Source of the DNA: Nakamurella panacisegetis
Lineage (GTDB): Bacteria; Actinomycetota; Actinomycetes; Mycobacteriales; Nakamurellaceae
NCBI RefSeq assembly: GCF_900104535.1
Contig: NZ_LT629710.1
Span: 2,914,001-2,978,000 of the forward strand
Reading direction: 5' to 3'
Length of the DNA: 64,000 bases
Part shown: piece by piece, positions 40,765-49,608 of the stretch
Layout: every line of letters starts with the position of its first letter
Position numbering within the stretch: the stretch's first letter is position 1
The notes under the pieces: model-generated
Seen by the model: the letters and a program-made list of their open reading frames with translations, nothing else
What the model was told of the DNA's origin: nothing
Databases searched by the model: none
Program-made: the position numbers and the translations under genes

Positions 40765-40765
40765 C

Positions 40766-41875
40766 ATGACGATGTCCGGACGCAAACTCGCGCTCGGCGC
40801 GGCCGGTCCGATCGGCGCCCTACTGGTGTCGGCGATCATCTCCTCGATCATCCTGCTGCTCACCCAGCACAACCCGTGGGACGCCTTCTCGGCCATGGGC
40901 GGCGCCTTCGGCAAGTCCCGGGTGCTCATCGGCACCCTGAACCAGGCCGCCTCGTACTATCTGGCCGCGGTCGCGGTGGCCATCGGCTTCAAGATGGGTC
41001 TGCTGAACATCGGTGTCGACGGGCAGTACCGGCTGGCCGCGATGCTGGCCGCGGCGCTGGCCGGGGCCGGCTTCATGGACGGCCTGCCGTCCGTGCTCCG
41101 GGTGACGATGACGATCGTGCTGGCGATGATCGTGGGCGCGTTCTGGGCCGGGATCGCCGTCTGGCTGAAGGTCAGCCGGGGCGTCAGCGAGGTCATCAGC
41201 ACGATCATGCTCAACGCGATCGCCACCGGCATCGTGGCGTATCTACTGGCGCCGGGCCGGCTGGCCGTCCAATCCGGCAACAACCTGGGGACCCGGGTGA
41301 TCACCGACGGCGGTCAGGTCCCGGTGATCCACGTCAGCGGTTCGCTGACCAACATCTACACGCTCACCCTGCTGGCCGTCGTGGTCGGCATCGGATACGC
41401 GTTCCTGTTGAACCGCACCATTTTCGGCTTCTCCATCAAGGCCACCGGCATGAACCCGGCGGCGGCCGTCGCCAGCGGGATCAGCGCGAAGAAGATGGCC
41501 GTCTCGGCCATGCTGATCTCCGGGGCCGTGGCCGGCCTGGTCGGTATGCCCGAGTTGCTCAACGGCGACGCGGCGCAGTACTCCATCAACTTCCCGTCCG
41601 GCCTCGGGTTCATCGGCATCGCGATCGCGCTGCTCGGCCGAAACCACCCGCTGGGCATCGTGTTCGCCGCCCTGCTGTGGTCGGCGCTCGACTCGTCGGC
41701 CAATGCCCTGCAGGGGGTCGGCATCCCGAACCAACTCGTGACGATCATGCAGGCGACCATCCTGCTGTCGGTGGTCATCGCGTACGAGATCGTCCGGCGG
41801 TACGGCGTGGCCCTGGAACAACGAGAAGTCGCGCGGGCCCTGGCCGCGTCGCAGAGAACGGCGGTGGCGGCATGA
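40766..41875 (+). CDS. Nucleoside ABC importer permease 1 (NupP-like)
   Basis: A 369-residue permease of the BPD_transp_2 family with about nine helices. The coupling loop carries GFSIKATGMNPAAAVASGIS, the EAA-like region, and the earlier FKMGLLNIGVDGQYRLAAML is the usual N-terminal marker. It pairs with the next gene to form the membrane channel. The ATG at 40766 is two bases after the ATPase stop (a second ATG lies six bases on). It ends in an ATGA overlap with permease 2. Confidence 0.94.
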   Translation: MTMSGRKLALGAAGPIGALLVSAIISSIILLLTQHNPWDAFSAMGGAFGKSRVLIGTLNQAASYYLAAVAVAIGFKMGLLNIGVDGQYRLAAMLAAALAGAGFMDGLPSVLRVTMTIVLAMIVGAFWAGIAVWLKVSRGVSEVISTIMLNAIATGIVAYLLAPGRLAVQSGNNLGTRVITDGGQVPVIHVSGSLTNIYTLTLLAVVVGIGYAFLLNRTIFGFSIKATGMNPAAAVASGISAKKMAVSAMLISGAVAGLVGMPELLNGDAAQYSINFPSGLGFIGIAIALLGRNHPLGIVFAALLWSALDSSANALQGVGIPNQLVTIMQATILLSVVIAYEIVRRYGVALEQREVARALAASQRTAVAA

Positions 41876-43131
41876 CGACGCTGGACGAGGACGCCCCGAT
41901 CACCCGGGCCGCCCCGGCGACCAGGTCGCGGAAGTTGCCACCGGTCGTCTGGGTCGGTGTGGTGTTCTCCGGACTGATCCTGATCTCGCTGGTCCGGTTG
42001 GTCACCGGCGCCGACAACCTCGATTCGGTCGGCGCCGTGCAATCGGCCATCCTGGCCGCGGTTCCCATTGCCATGGCCGGACTCTCGGGTCTGTGGTCGG
42101 AACGAGCCGGCGTGGTCAACATCGGCCTCGAGGGCATGATGATCCTGGGTACCTTCGGCGCCGGTTGGGCCGGGTACCAGTGGGGTCCGTGGGCCGGCGT
42201 CGCGTTCGGCATCATCTGTGGCGTCCTCGGCGGCCTGCTGCTCGGGCTGGCCGCCATCACCTTCGGGGTCGACCACATCATCGCCGGTGTGGCCATCTCG
42301 ATCATCGCGCCCGGGCTCACCCTGTTCCTGTCCCAGCTGTTGTTCGCCAACGCCCCGGGTGGCGGTGACCAGCAGTCGCCACCGGTGTCCGACGTCTACA
42401 AGATCACCATCCCGGGTCTGTCCGACTGGCTGAACACCTTGCAGGGCAAGGGCTGGTTCCTGATCTCCGACATCGCCGGCATCCTCGGCGGCACGCTGAC
42501 CCAGCTGTCCCTGCTCACCGTCATCGCCGCCCTGCTGATCATCTTCTCCGGCTTCGTGCTCTGGCGGACCCGGTTCGGCCTTCGGCTGCGCTCGGTCGGC
42601 GAGGCGCCCTACGCCGCCGAGTCGCTCGGGGTCAACGTGGTGCGCTACAAGTACATCGGGGTGATCGTGTCCGGTGCCATGTCCGGATTCGCCGGTGCGT
42701 TCCTGGTGGTCGGGCAGAACTACATCAACGGGCAGACCGCCGGGCGGGGCTATATCGGCCTGGCCGCGTTGATCTTCGGCAACTGGCGTCCGGGCGGAAT
42801 GGCCTCGGGGGCGGTCCTGTTCGGCTACACCCAGGGCGTCGGCCTGTTCGACAGCGACGGCACGGCGATGAGAGCCTTCCTGCTCCTGGTCACGGCGGCC
42901 CTGGTCCTGGTGGCCATCCTCCAGATCCGGCGCGGGCAGCGCATGGTCGGGGTGGTCGCGCTGTTGATCGGAGTGCTCTGCCTGGTCTGGTTCATGCTGA
43001 CCACGTCGCTGCCCGGGCAGCTCGTGACCGCGGCCCCCTACGCGATCACCCTGCTCGTCATGGGTCTCGCGTCCCAACGTCTGCGGCCGCCGAAAGCGGA
43101 CGGCCTGCCGTACCGGAAGGGCAGTCACTGA
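41872..43131 (+). CDS. Nucleoside ABC importer permease 2 (NupQ-like)
   Basis: A 419-residue permease, longer than usual for its type. The core has WSERAGVVNIGLEGMMILGT, then the coupling loop LRLRSVGEAPYAAESLGVNV and AGRGYIGLAALIFGNWRPGG. After the normal end of the family there are two or three more helices (MVGVVALLIGVLCLVWFMLT; AAPYAITLLVMGLASQRLR), which is a moderate extension seen in actinobacterial members. It overlaps permease 1 by four bases and is followed two bases later by cdd. Confidence 0.94.
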   Translation: MTTLDEDAPITRAAPATRSRKLPPVVWVGVVFSGLILISLVRLVTGADNLDSVGAVQSAILAAVPIAMAGLSGLWSERAGVVNIGLEGMMILGTFGAGWAGYQWGPWAGVAFGIICGVLGGLLLGLAAITFGVDHIIAGVAISIIAPGLTLFLSQLLFANAPGGGDQQSPPVSDVYKITIPGLSDWLNTLQGKGWFLISDIAGILGGTLTQLSLLTVIAALLIIFSGFVLWRTRFGLRLRSVGEAPYAAESLGVNVVRYKYIGVIVSGAMSGFAGAFLVVGQNYINGQTAGRGYIGLAALIFGNWRPGGMASGAVLFGYTQGVGLFDSDGTAMRAFLLLVTAALVLVAILQIRRGQRMVGVVALLIGVLCLVWFMLTTSLPGQLVTAAPYAITLLVMGLASQRLRPPKADGLPYRKGSH

Positions 43132-43133
43132 CC

Positions 43134-43526
43134 ATGGCCGACTACGACTGGGAAGCGTTGCGTGCCTTGGCCGTGGAGGCCGCGCACCTGGCCTACTGTC
43201 CGTACTCCGGGCTGCAGGTCGGCGTCGCCGCGGTGGTCGACGACGGCCGGATCATCACCGGATGCAACGTGGAGAACGCTTCGTACGGGCTGGGTCTGTG
43301 TGCCGAATGCTCGTTGGTGGGGCAGCTGAGGTTGACCGGCGGCGGACGCCTGGTCGCGCTGGCCTGCCGCTCCGGCGCCGGTGACCTGCTGATGCCGTGC
43401 GGCCGCTGCCGCCAGGTGATCTACGAGTTCGGCGGCCCGGAGCTGCTGGTGGACACCCCGTCCGGCATCAAGCCGATGTCCTGGGTGCTGCCCGATGCCT
43501 TCGGCCCGGAACACCTCCCGGCATGA
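43134..43526 (+). CDS. cdd: Cytidine deaminase
   Basis: A 130-residue zinc enzyme that converts cytidine and deoxycytidine to uridine and deoxyuridine. The zinc and catalytic residues are in CAEC (Cys56, Glu58) and PCGRC (Cys89, Cys92); GCNVENASYGLGLCAE binds the ribose. It begins two bases after the permease stop, so import and first breakdown step are on one message. Its stop overlaps the next ATG by four bases. Confidence 0.97.
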   Translation: MADYDWEALRALAVEAAHLAYCPYSGLQVGVAAVVDDGRIITGCNVENASYGLGLCAECSLVGQLRLTGGGRLVALACRSGAGDLLMPCGRCRQVIYEFGGPELLVDTPSGIKPMSWVLPDAFGPEHLPA

Positions 43527-44722
43527 CGTCGCTGGATTCGGTGGCCGTCTTCGACGGCGTCTCCGACCTGGGGGCTCGCTCGTTGAGCTGGACCGGTGAC
43601 TCGATCACGGCGGTGGGCGAACCGACCGGCGAGGCGCAGTACAGCGTCATTCCGGGCCTGGTCGACACGCACGTCCATCTGCTCGGGTACGCCGGTGGCC
43701 GGTCGAACGTGCGCGGGTTCGACACCTTCACCTGGCCGCTGGTGACCATCCGCGAGGAACAGACGCTGCACGCCACGGCGAACGCCCAGAAGGCCATGCG
43801 TCTGGGCGTCACCACCCTGCGCGACCTCGGCGCCGACGAGACGCAGGCCGCCATCGGCCGCGTGTTCGACGCCGGGATCCTGCCCGGCCCACGCCTGCTG
43901 GCCTCCGGCCCGGTCGGGATGACGGCCGGCCACCTGGATCTGTTCACCCCGCGGGCGGTGACCGACCGTCCGCCGACCGCCGATTCGCCCGACGCCTGCC
44001 GAGCTCTGGTGCGGCGATGGGCCCGGGCCGGCCTGACCGGCATCAAGACCTACACCAGCGGCGGTGTGCTCTCGATGGGCGACAAGGTGGCCTGGCGCAA
44101 CCACACTCGTGCCGAGATCGCCGCCACCGTGGACGAGGCGCACGCGCTGGGCATGTTGGTCGCCTGCCACACCCATTCGGCCGAGGGCATCCAGATCGCC
44201 CTCGACGAGGGCATGGATTCGATCGAGCACGGCACCGGGATGACGCTGGATCAGGCGGCGGTGCTGGCCCGACGCGGGATCCCGGTGGCGCCGACCCTGC
44301 TGATCAACGACATGATCGCCCGGGCCGAGGTACCCGTGTCCGACGAGGCGCAATCCATTGCCGCGGCCCTGGTCTCGGCCCGGGACGAGTTGCTCCGGGG
44401 CGCCGCCCAGGCCGGCGTCCGGTTCGTCCTGGGTACCGACGCAAACGGCTACTTCCTGGAGTTCGGGGACCAGTGGCGCGAACTCGTCCGGATGGTCGAG
44501 GTGCTCGGCCACTCACCGGCCCAGGCGTTGCGGGCGGCGACCTCGGACGCCGCCTCGGCGGTCGGGCTGGGCACGTCGGTGGGGACCATCGCCCCGGGAT
44601 TCGGCGCGGATTTCCTGGTCATGAAAGGGCGCCCGTGGCAGGACGTCTCGCTTCTGGATCCGGACAACATCGTCGCCGTCGTGTGCCGCGGACAGGTTGT
44701 CGCCGGGGCGTTGCCCGCCTGA
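43523..44722 (+). CDS. Amidohydrolase family protein (imidazolonepropionase-like)
   Basis: A 399-residue metal-dependent hydrolase of the amidohydrolase superfamily. The HxH is His50/His52 in GLVDTHVHLLG. A Lys in LTGIKTYTSGG may be carboxylated, the two His ligands are in ACHTHS and SIEHGTGMT, and the catalytic Asp is in VLGTDANG. Relatives include prolidases and imidazolonepropionase-like enzymes of unknown substrate. It overlaps cdd by four bases, so it belongs to the nucleoside import operon. It could hydrolyse a base or ring product made after the deaminase, but that is conjecture. Confidence 0.85.
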   Translation: MTSLDSVAVFDGVSDLGARSLSWTGDSITAVGEPTGEAQYSVIPGLVDTHVHLLGYAGGRSNVRGFDTFTWPLVTIREEQTLHATANAQKAMRLGVTTLRDLGADETQAAIGRVFDAGILPGPRLLASGPVGMTAGHLDLFTPRAVTDRPPTADSPDACRALVRRWARAGLTGIKTYTSGGVLSMGDKVAWRNHTRAEIAATVDEAHALGMLVACHTHSAEGIQIALDEGMDSIEHGTGMTLDQAAVLARRGIPVAPTLLINDMIARAEVPVSDEAQSIAAALVSARDELLRGAAQAGVRFVLGTDANGYFLEFGDQWRELVRMVEVLGHSPAQALRAATSDAASAVGLGTSVGTIAPGFGADFLVMKGRPWQDVSLLDPDNIVAVVCRGQVVAGALPA

Positions 44723-44785
44723 TCGGCTTGCTCGGTGTCACCTGACCGGCCGGTGGTATGCGGGCGCTCGCGTTCCCGCGCTGGT

Positions 44786-44820
44786 GGTCCCGCGCACGGT
44801 CCGGAGGCCGGCGCGGGACC
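44786..44820. terminator. Perfect GC hairpin between convergent genes
   Basis: GGTCCCGCGC and GCGCGGGACC pair perfectly around a 15-base loop, eight bases before the stop of the convergent hsp20 gene. It likely ends the nucleoside operon and the hsp20 message. Confidence 0.6.
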
Positions 44821-44827
44821 GAGCGGC

Positions 44828-45289
44828 TCAGCCCTTCCCGGAGGTGGCCCCGGCGTCGGCGCTCTCGATCACCCTTGGCGTGTCCTTGGTCTCGATGCTG
44901 ATCCGGCGCGGCTTGGACTGTTCGGCCAGCGGGATGGTCACCGACAGCACGCCGTTGGCGTAGGTGGCGGCGATCTTCTGGACGTCGATACCCTCGCCCA
45001 GCGCGAGCTGGCGGCGGAAGGTGCCGGTGAATCGTTCCGAACCGATCCACTGCACGTCTTCGTCACCCCGGGCGGTCCGTTGCGCGGTGATGGTCAGGGT
45101 CCCGTTCTCGACGTTCAGGTCGACCGAGCCGGGGTCGACCCCGGGCAGGTCGGCGTGCAGCACATAGTGGTCACCCGAACGGTAGAGATCCATCGGCATG
45201 AATCGCGGCACCCGGGCGGTGCCGGCCATGGCGCCGGTCATCTGCGAGGTCAGGCGGTCCAGGTCACGGAATGGATCAAAGGTCAGCAC
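44828..45289 (-). CDS. Hsp20/alpha-crystallin family small heat shock protein
   Basis: A 153-residue chaperone that holds unfolding proteins. The N-terminus is VLTFDPFRDLDRLTSQMTGA. The alpha-crystallin domain spans about residues 34-128, with MPMDLYRSGDHYVLHADLPG and the end ANGVLSVTIPLAEQSKPRRI (the I-x-I/L-like C-terminal anchor follows as ISIET). GTG at 45289 is chosen since AGGAGG ends eight bases upstream; a GTG at 45298 lies inside that ribosome binding site. A CIRCE operator 70 bp upstream implies HrcA control. Confidence 0.93.
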   Translation of the reverse strand: MLTFDPFRDLDRLTSQMTGAMAGTARVPRFMPMDLYRSGDHYVLHADLPGVDPGSVDLNVENGTLTITAQRTARGDEDVQWIGSERFTGTFRRQLALGEGIDVQKIAATYANGVLSVTIPLAEQSKPRRISIETKDTPRVIESADAGATSGKG

Positions 45290-45358
45290 AGCGATCACCT
45301 CCTACGACATCAACGGCGGCCCGGGCGGCGGCCGTTACGAGGCTGTGCACCTTCCGTT

Positions 45359-45385
45359 TTAGCACTCGACGCCTCCGAGTGCCAG
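45359..45385 (-). promoter_or_regulatory. CIRCE operator (HrcA box)
   Basis: TTAGCACTC, nine bases, GAGTGCCAG: the left arm equals the CIRCE consensus exactly and the right arm agrees at seven of nine places. It lies 70 bp upstream of the hsp20 start, the right place for heat shock control by HrcA. Confidence 0.85.
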
Positions 45386-45462
45386 TCGTCCGGCCGGGTG
45401 AAACTGATTGTCCGGCCGCACTTGTCGATCTTGCGGGGCGGGGAATCGGCCGGATTCGGGCG

Positions 45463-46368
45463 CTACCGGGCGGCTCCGTCGGCGGTCAGGTGGAACGCCG
45501 GGGCCGACCAGTAGTCGGTCAGTGGCCGCACCGTGACGTTCCGGAAACCGGCGTCGGCGACCTGCGCCCGCCAGAACTCTGCGGTGTGCTCCCAGTTGGT
45601 GCGTGGTGTCGTGGGGGTGATCTGGCCGAGCAGCACCGGCATCAGGAAGCCCTGGGCGACGAGGTCGCGGGTGTCGTCGTACTCGGCCAACCCACGCTCG
45701 TACCGGGCGGCCAGGCCGCGCAGGTGCTCGGCGCTCCCGGCCTTCTCGTCGGGCACGTCGAAGTCGATGATCACCAGCCGGTCGACCCGCTGGGCGAGCT
45801 GCCGCAGAGCGGCGGACCGCGGGCCTGGTTCGATGGACTGCAGCGCGAAGGTCGACTGCGCGAGGTCCCAGCGCTGGGTGGCCGGGGCCGAGTCCAGGAA
45901 CGGGTTCAGGCCCATCCGCCAGGCGGTGATCCGGATCGGCAGCGCTGTGGCCGTGAGGGCGGCCAGGGCATGGTCGAGCAGGTCCTGGCCGGGTTCGACC
46001 AGGTCGAGTTCGGGGGGCACCGTGGCGGATTGCCGCAGGGCCGGTACCAGGGCCAGGCCGTTGCCGCACCCGATGTCCAGCAACGACCCGGCCCCGGGGT
46101 AGGAGCGGGCCAGAGCGGCGCTGGTCCGGCGGTAGAGATCGACGTTGCCCCCGCCGGCGATGAACGCCTCGAACGCTCCCGGCCGGTCGTAGACGCCGTC
46201 GTGCTCGGACGTCCGGAGGTAGGTGGACAGGGCCACCCCGAGCAGCGATCCGATGTCGGCCGATCGATCGGCCAGGGTCGCTGCCTCGTCGAGCGATCCG
46301 CGCCCGGCCGCGCGCAGACTCTGCGTGTTGAGTTCGACGAAACGTTGGTCAACGGTGGTGTCGGTCAT
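45463..46368 (-). CDS. SAM-dependent class I methyltransferase
   Basis: A 301-residue protein with a Rossmann-type methyltransferase core. Motif I is SLLDIGCGNGLALVPALRQS, the acidic end of the second strand is ELDLVEPGQDLL and motif post-I follows. An N-terminal 70-residue helical part precedes it, and the C-terminal half holds TNWEHTAEFWRAQVADAGFR. The substrate is unknown. ATG at 46368; the gene lies upstream of hsp20 on the same strand, but the CIRCE box between them argues that hsp20 has its own promoter. Confidence 0.85.
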   Translation of the reverse strand: MTDTTVDQRFVELNTQSLRAAGRGSLDEAATLADRSADIGSLLGVALSTYLRTSEHDGVYDRPGAFEAFIAGGGNVDLYRRTSAALARSYPGAGSLLDIGCGNGLALVPALRQSATVPPELDLVEPGQDLLDHALAALTATALPIRITAWRMGLNPFLDSAPATQRWDLAQSTFALQSIEPGPRSAALRQLAQRVDRLVIIDFDVPDEKAGSAEHLRGLAARYERGLAEYDDTRDLVAQGFLMPVLLGQITPTTPRTNWEHTAEFWRAQVADAGFRNVTVRPLTDYWSAPAFHLTADGAAR

Positions 46369-46527
46369 CCATCCTCGTCCTGCCTGGGTGGTGTCGTCCT
46401 GGCCAACCTATCCGCCCCGCGCCGCGGGTGTCCGGCCGACCGGTGTGTCGCCGGTGGCGGGTGGCGGCATCCCCGGCTGGGAAACTGGTCCGAGCTGTTC
46501 CCGGCCGCGGACGAAAAGGACCACCTC

Positions 46528-47874
46528 ATGCGCAACCCCGAATCGATCGATCTGGCGATCACCGACGTCGTCGCCCTGACCCACACGGCGGACGGAACCA
46601 TCGAGTTCCTTGACGGGGCAACGATTCTGGTGGCCGACGGGCGGATCGTCTCGGTATCGACCGAGCCGTACTCCGATCCGGCGGCCCGGGTGATCGACGG
46701 CCGGGGGCAGGTCGCGATGCCCGGTCTGATCAACTGCCACGCCCACTCGCCGATGGTGATGTTCCGCGGCGCCGCCGAGGACGTCAGCACCTCGGACTGG
46801 TTCAACAAGAAGATCTGGCCGATGGAGGTGAATCTGACCGAGTCGGACGTCACCCTCGCCATGCGCCTGGCCTGCGCTGAGATGATCGCCAGCGGCACCA
46901 CCACGTTTGCCGACCACTACTTCATGATGGACCGGATCGCCGACGTGGTCGACGAGACCGGGATGCGGGCCAACCTGGGCTGGACGTTCTTCTCGTCCGA
47001 AGGTCACGCCGGGTTCGACCGCGGCCTCGGGTTCGCCCTGGACCGCAACGGGTCCGCCGATGGACGGATCACCACCTCCCTTGCCCCGCACGCCGAGTAC
47101 ACCGTCAACGACGACGACCTGCGCCGCACGGCCGCCGCCGGACGCGACCACGACCTGCTGGTCCACATCCACGCCGCGGAGAGCCGCATCCAGACCCGGC
47201 AGAGTCGCGCCGAGCGCGGACTGTCGCCGATCCAGGTGCTCTCCTCGACCGGCATCCTCGACGGCCGCACCCTGATCGCCCACGGCAAGGGGATCGTGCC
47301 GGAGGACCTACCGCTGCTGGCCGCGGCGCGGGGACGGGTCGGCGTCGGCAGCGCTCCGAAGGGATACATGAAGGTGGGGGAGGAGACCACGCCGATCCGG
47401 GCGCTGCTGTCGGCCGGAGTGGCGGTCGGGCTGGCGACCGACGGCGCCGCGTCGAACAACACCCTGGACGTGTGGGAATCGATGTTGATGACGTCGTTGA
47501 TGCAGAAGTACGTCGAGCAGGACGAACTCTGGATGTCGGCCCGTCAGGTGCTCGGGATCGCGACGCTGGGGAGCGCGGCCGCGGTCGGGCTGGGCGGCGT
47601 GGCCGGCTCGCTGGCGCCCGGGCACGTCGCCGACGTCATCCTGGTCGATCTGTCCGGTCCGCACACCCAGCCCGTCCACGACCTGGCATCGACGCTGGTG
47701 TTCAGCGCTCGCTCGGCCGACATCTCGACCACCATCGTCGCCGGGCAGGTCTTGATGGCCGACCGCCGGCTGCTCACCGTCGACGTCCCGGCGGTGGTCG
47801 AGGCGTTGCGGCCGCGTCTGGCCGAGCTCACCGACACCAGCCACGGGAAGTCCATCCAGGACTACGGGTTCTGA
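46528..47874 (+). CDS. Amidohydrolase, MTA/SAH deaminase-like
   Basis: A 448-residue metal-dependent deaminase/hydrolase of the TrzN/AtzA/MtaD group. Landmarks: GQVAMPGLINCHAHSPMVMF (HxH), SGTTTFADHYFMMDRI, the HIHAAESRIQTR region, IAHGKGI and the catalytic Asp in GLATDGAASNNTLDVWESM. Members deaminate S-adenosylhomocysteine, methylthioadenosine or guanine, or dechlorinate triazines. Since it stands among purine salvage genes, a purine-ring deaminase is the best guess. ATG at 46528 has AAAAGGA eight bases before it. Confidence 0.85.
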   Translation: MRNPESIDLAITDVVALTHTADGTIEFLDGATILVADGRIVSVSTEPYSDPAARVIDGRGQVAMPGLINCHAHSPMVMFRGAAEDVSTSDWFNKKIWPMEVNLTESDVTLAMRLACAEMIASGTTTFADHYFMMDRIADVVDETGMRANLGWTFFSSEGHAGFDRGLGFALDRNGSADGRITTSLAPHAEYTVNDDDLRRTAAAGRDHDLLVHIHAAESRIQTRQSRAERGLSPIQVLSSTGILDGRTLIAHGKGIVPEDLPLLAAARGRVGVGSAPKGYMKVGEETTPIRALLSAGVAVGLATDGAASNNTLDVWESMLMTSLMQKYVEQDELWMSARQVLGIATLGSAAAVGLGGVAGSLAPGHVADVILVDLSGPHTQPVHDLASTLVFSARSADISTTIVAGQVLMADRRLLTVDVPAVVEALRPRLAELTDTSHGKSIQDYGF

Positions 47875-47994
47875 CGGTCTGCCGGTGCGGGAAGGTCTGC
47901 TCGGCACAGCCTTGTCGATCGTGGACGATCGGACGAGCTCCCGGGAATCGGCGCGATGGGTGGCCATTCCCCCCTTGGGACCCTGGCGTGGCTG

Positions 47995-48729
47995 TCAGCC
48001 CGGGAGGGTGGCCAGAAAGGCGTTGACGAGGGCGACCGCCTCGGTGGTGAGGCGATCCAGCAACCGACGGCCGAGATCAGCCGTGGCCGGCCGGGGGTCG
48101 CCGAAAACCCCGCTGCGGGAGAGCTTCTCGAGCCCGGTGAGTACGGCCGGGAAGGTCGCCGGGTAGTCCGGGTACTCGGCGACGGCCCGTTCCATGCGCA
48201 CGTCCTGCGGCTGCAGGTGCAGGACGAGCGAGGTCTCGAACTCCTCCGCGTGGTAGAGCCCGAGGCCGGCCGGTTCGGTCGTGCAGAGGTCGGCCGCGAT
48301 CTCCGCCATTCCCGGGTAGTTCACGACGAGGATCGGCAGATCCAGATGCTCGCTGATCTCCCGGGCCGCCTGCCGCAGGGGCGCCTGGTTCCCGAAGTCG
48401 CCGTTGACGATGACGAATCCGCGGGCCCCCTGCTGCTTCAGGGCGGTGGCGATGTCCTTGGCGATGGCCCGCACCGTGTCGAAGGCGAGAGTCATCGTGC
48501 CGGCGAACCCGGCGTTGTCCGAGGTCTGGCCGTAGGGCAACGGCGGCAACAGGATCCCGCCGATCTCTTCGGTGATCCGCCGGGCCAGACCGTCGGCCAT
48601 GATGGTGTCGGTGGCCAGCGGGAGGTGCGGGCCGTGTTGCTCCAAGGCGCCGAACGGGAGCACCGGCACGGCGCCGGCGGTCAGTGCGGCCCCGAAGTCG
48701 GGTGAGCTGATGCGGGCGGCGTCGGTCAT
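47995..48729 (-). CDS. Creatininase family amidohydrolase with altered second metal site
   Basis: A 244-residue creatininase/formamidase-fold protein. The first metal site is intact: Glu30, His32 and Asp41 in ALEQHGPHLPLATDTIMADG. The usual NGH...E motif is changed: here it reads VNGDFGNQ, with Asp111 and Gly113 in place of the His and Glu ligands. ATG at 48729 overlaps the phosphorylase stop by four bases, so the two are made together. Family members open lactam rings or remove formyl groups (creatininase, FAPy deformylase, MftE). A purine-derived amide is a reasonable guess, not shown. Confidence 0.83.
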   Translation of the reverse strand: MTDAARISSPDFGAALTAGAVPVLPFGALEQHGPHLPLATDTIMADGLARRITEEIGGILLPPLPYGQTSDNAGFAGTMTLAFDTVRAIAKDIATALKQQGARGFVIVNGDFGNQAPLRQAAREISEHLDLPILVVNYPGMAEIAADLCTTEPAGLGLYHAEEFETSLVLHLQPQDVRMERAVAEYPDYPATFPAVLTGLEKLSRSGVFGDPRPATADLGRRLLDRLTTEAVALVNAFLATLPG

Positions 48730-49436
48730 CGGCTCAGCGCCGCGGCGATCGCGACCGTCGACATGTCCAGGAAGCAGTCCTCCCGCTGTTTCGGTGTCAT
48801 CCTCTCGCCGCGGCCCAGGTGGTCGGTCACGGTCAGCAGGGTCAATGCCTCGGCGCGCTCGGCGGCGGCCACGGCGTACAGGGCGGCCGATTCCATCTCC
48901 ACGGCCAGGGTTCCGTGGGCGATCAGGGCGGCTGCGGTCTCGGGGCGGCTGACGTAGAAATGGTCGGAGGAGAAGATCGGTCCGACCTGCATTTTCACCT
49001 CGGCCGTGGCGGCGGCCTCGACGGCCGCGAGCAGCAGGTTGAACGACGGAGCGTGGCTCATCGACACCCCGGGGATGCGGGCCTGGGCCATGGCCGAGTC
49101 CGTGTGGGCGGCCGAGGCGGCGATCACGTCGCCCAGCTGCAACGCCTCCTGCATCGCGCCCGCGGTACCCACCCGGATGATGCGCCTCACCCCGAAGAAC
49201 CGGTACAACTCGGTGGCGTAGATGGTGATCGACGGGCACCCCATACCGGACGCCATGACGGAGATCGGCTGCCCGCCAATGGTTCCGGTGTAGCCGAGGA
49301 TACCGCGGACGTCGTTGACCAGTCTGGGTTCGTCGAACAGGGCCTCGGCGATCAATTGGGCCCGCCGCGGGTCGCCCGGCATCAGCACCGCCGGAGCGAA
49401 GTCGCCGGGGTCGGCATCGATGTGGGGCGTGGACAT
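48726..49436 (-). CDS. deoD: Purine-nucleoside phosphorylase, DeoD type
   Basis: A 236-residue hexameric-type phosphorylase that splits purine (deoxy)nucleosides into base and ribose-1-phosphate. Motifs: VLMPGDPRRAQLIAE (phosphate site), SGMGCPSITIYATELYRFFG, IRVGTAGAMQEALQLGD, AVEMESAALYAVA (ribose site) and the catalytic Asp in VTDHLGRGERM. It starts a two-gene operon with the creatininase-like gene and is divergent from deoA, 172 bp apart, so pyrimidine and purine phosphorylases may share control. Confidence 0.94.
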   Translation of the reverse strand: MSTPHIDADPGDFAPAVLMPGDPRRAQLIAEALFDEPRLVNDVRGILGYTGTIGGQPISVMASGMGCPSITIYATELYRFFGVRRIIRVGTAGAMQEALQLGDVIAASAAHTDSAMAQARIPGVSMSHAPSFNLLLAAVEAAATAEVKMQVGPIFSSDHFYVSRPETAAALIAHGTLAVEMESAALYAVAAAERAEALTLLTVTDHLGRGERMTPKQREDCFLDMSTVAIAAALSR

Positions 49437-49608
49437 ACGTGTTCTCCCTGGGGTGCGCGAGCCTGCTGTGCGCTCAGGCTAGCGGCCGGGGTCTCACGCG
49501 GCGGCCGGCCCCGACCGGTCGACCCTCCGGGAACCGGAAACTCGGAAACGGCGATACTGCAGGGGTCGGCGCCTCCACCCGGGTGGCGCCAGCCACAAGG
49601 AGTCGTCC

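Noticed and set aside
45290-45462. HAIR (HspR) box before hsp20
   Set aside because: No CTTGAGT-N7-ACTCAAG pattern is present; only the CIRCE element was found.
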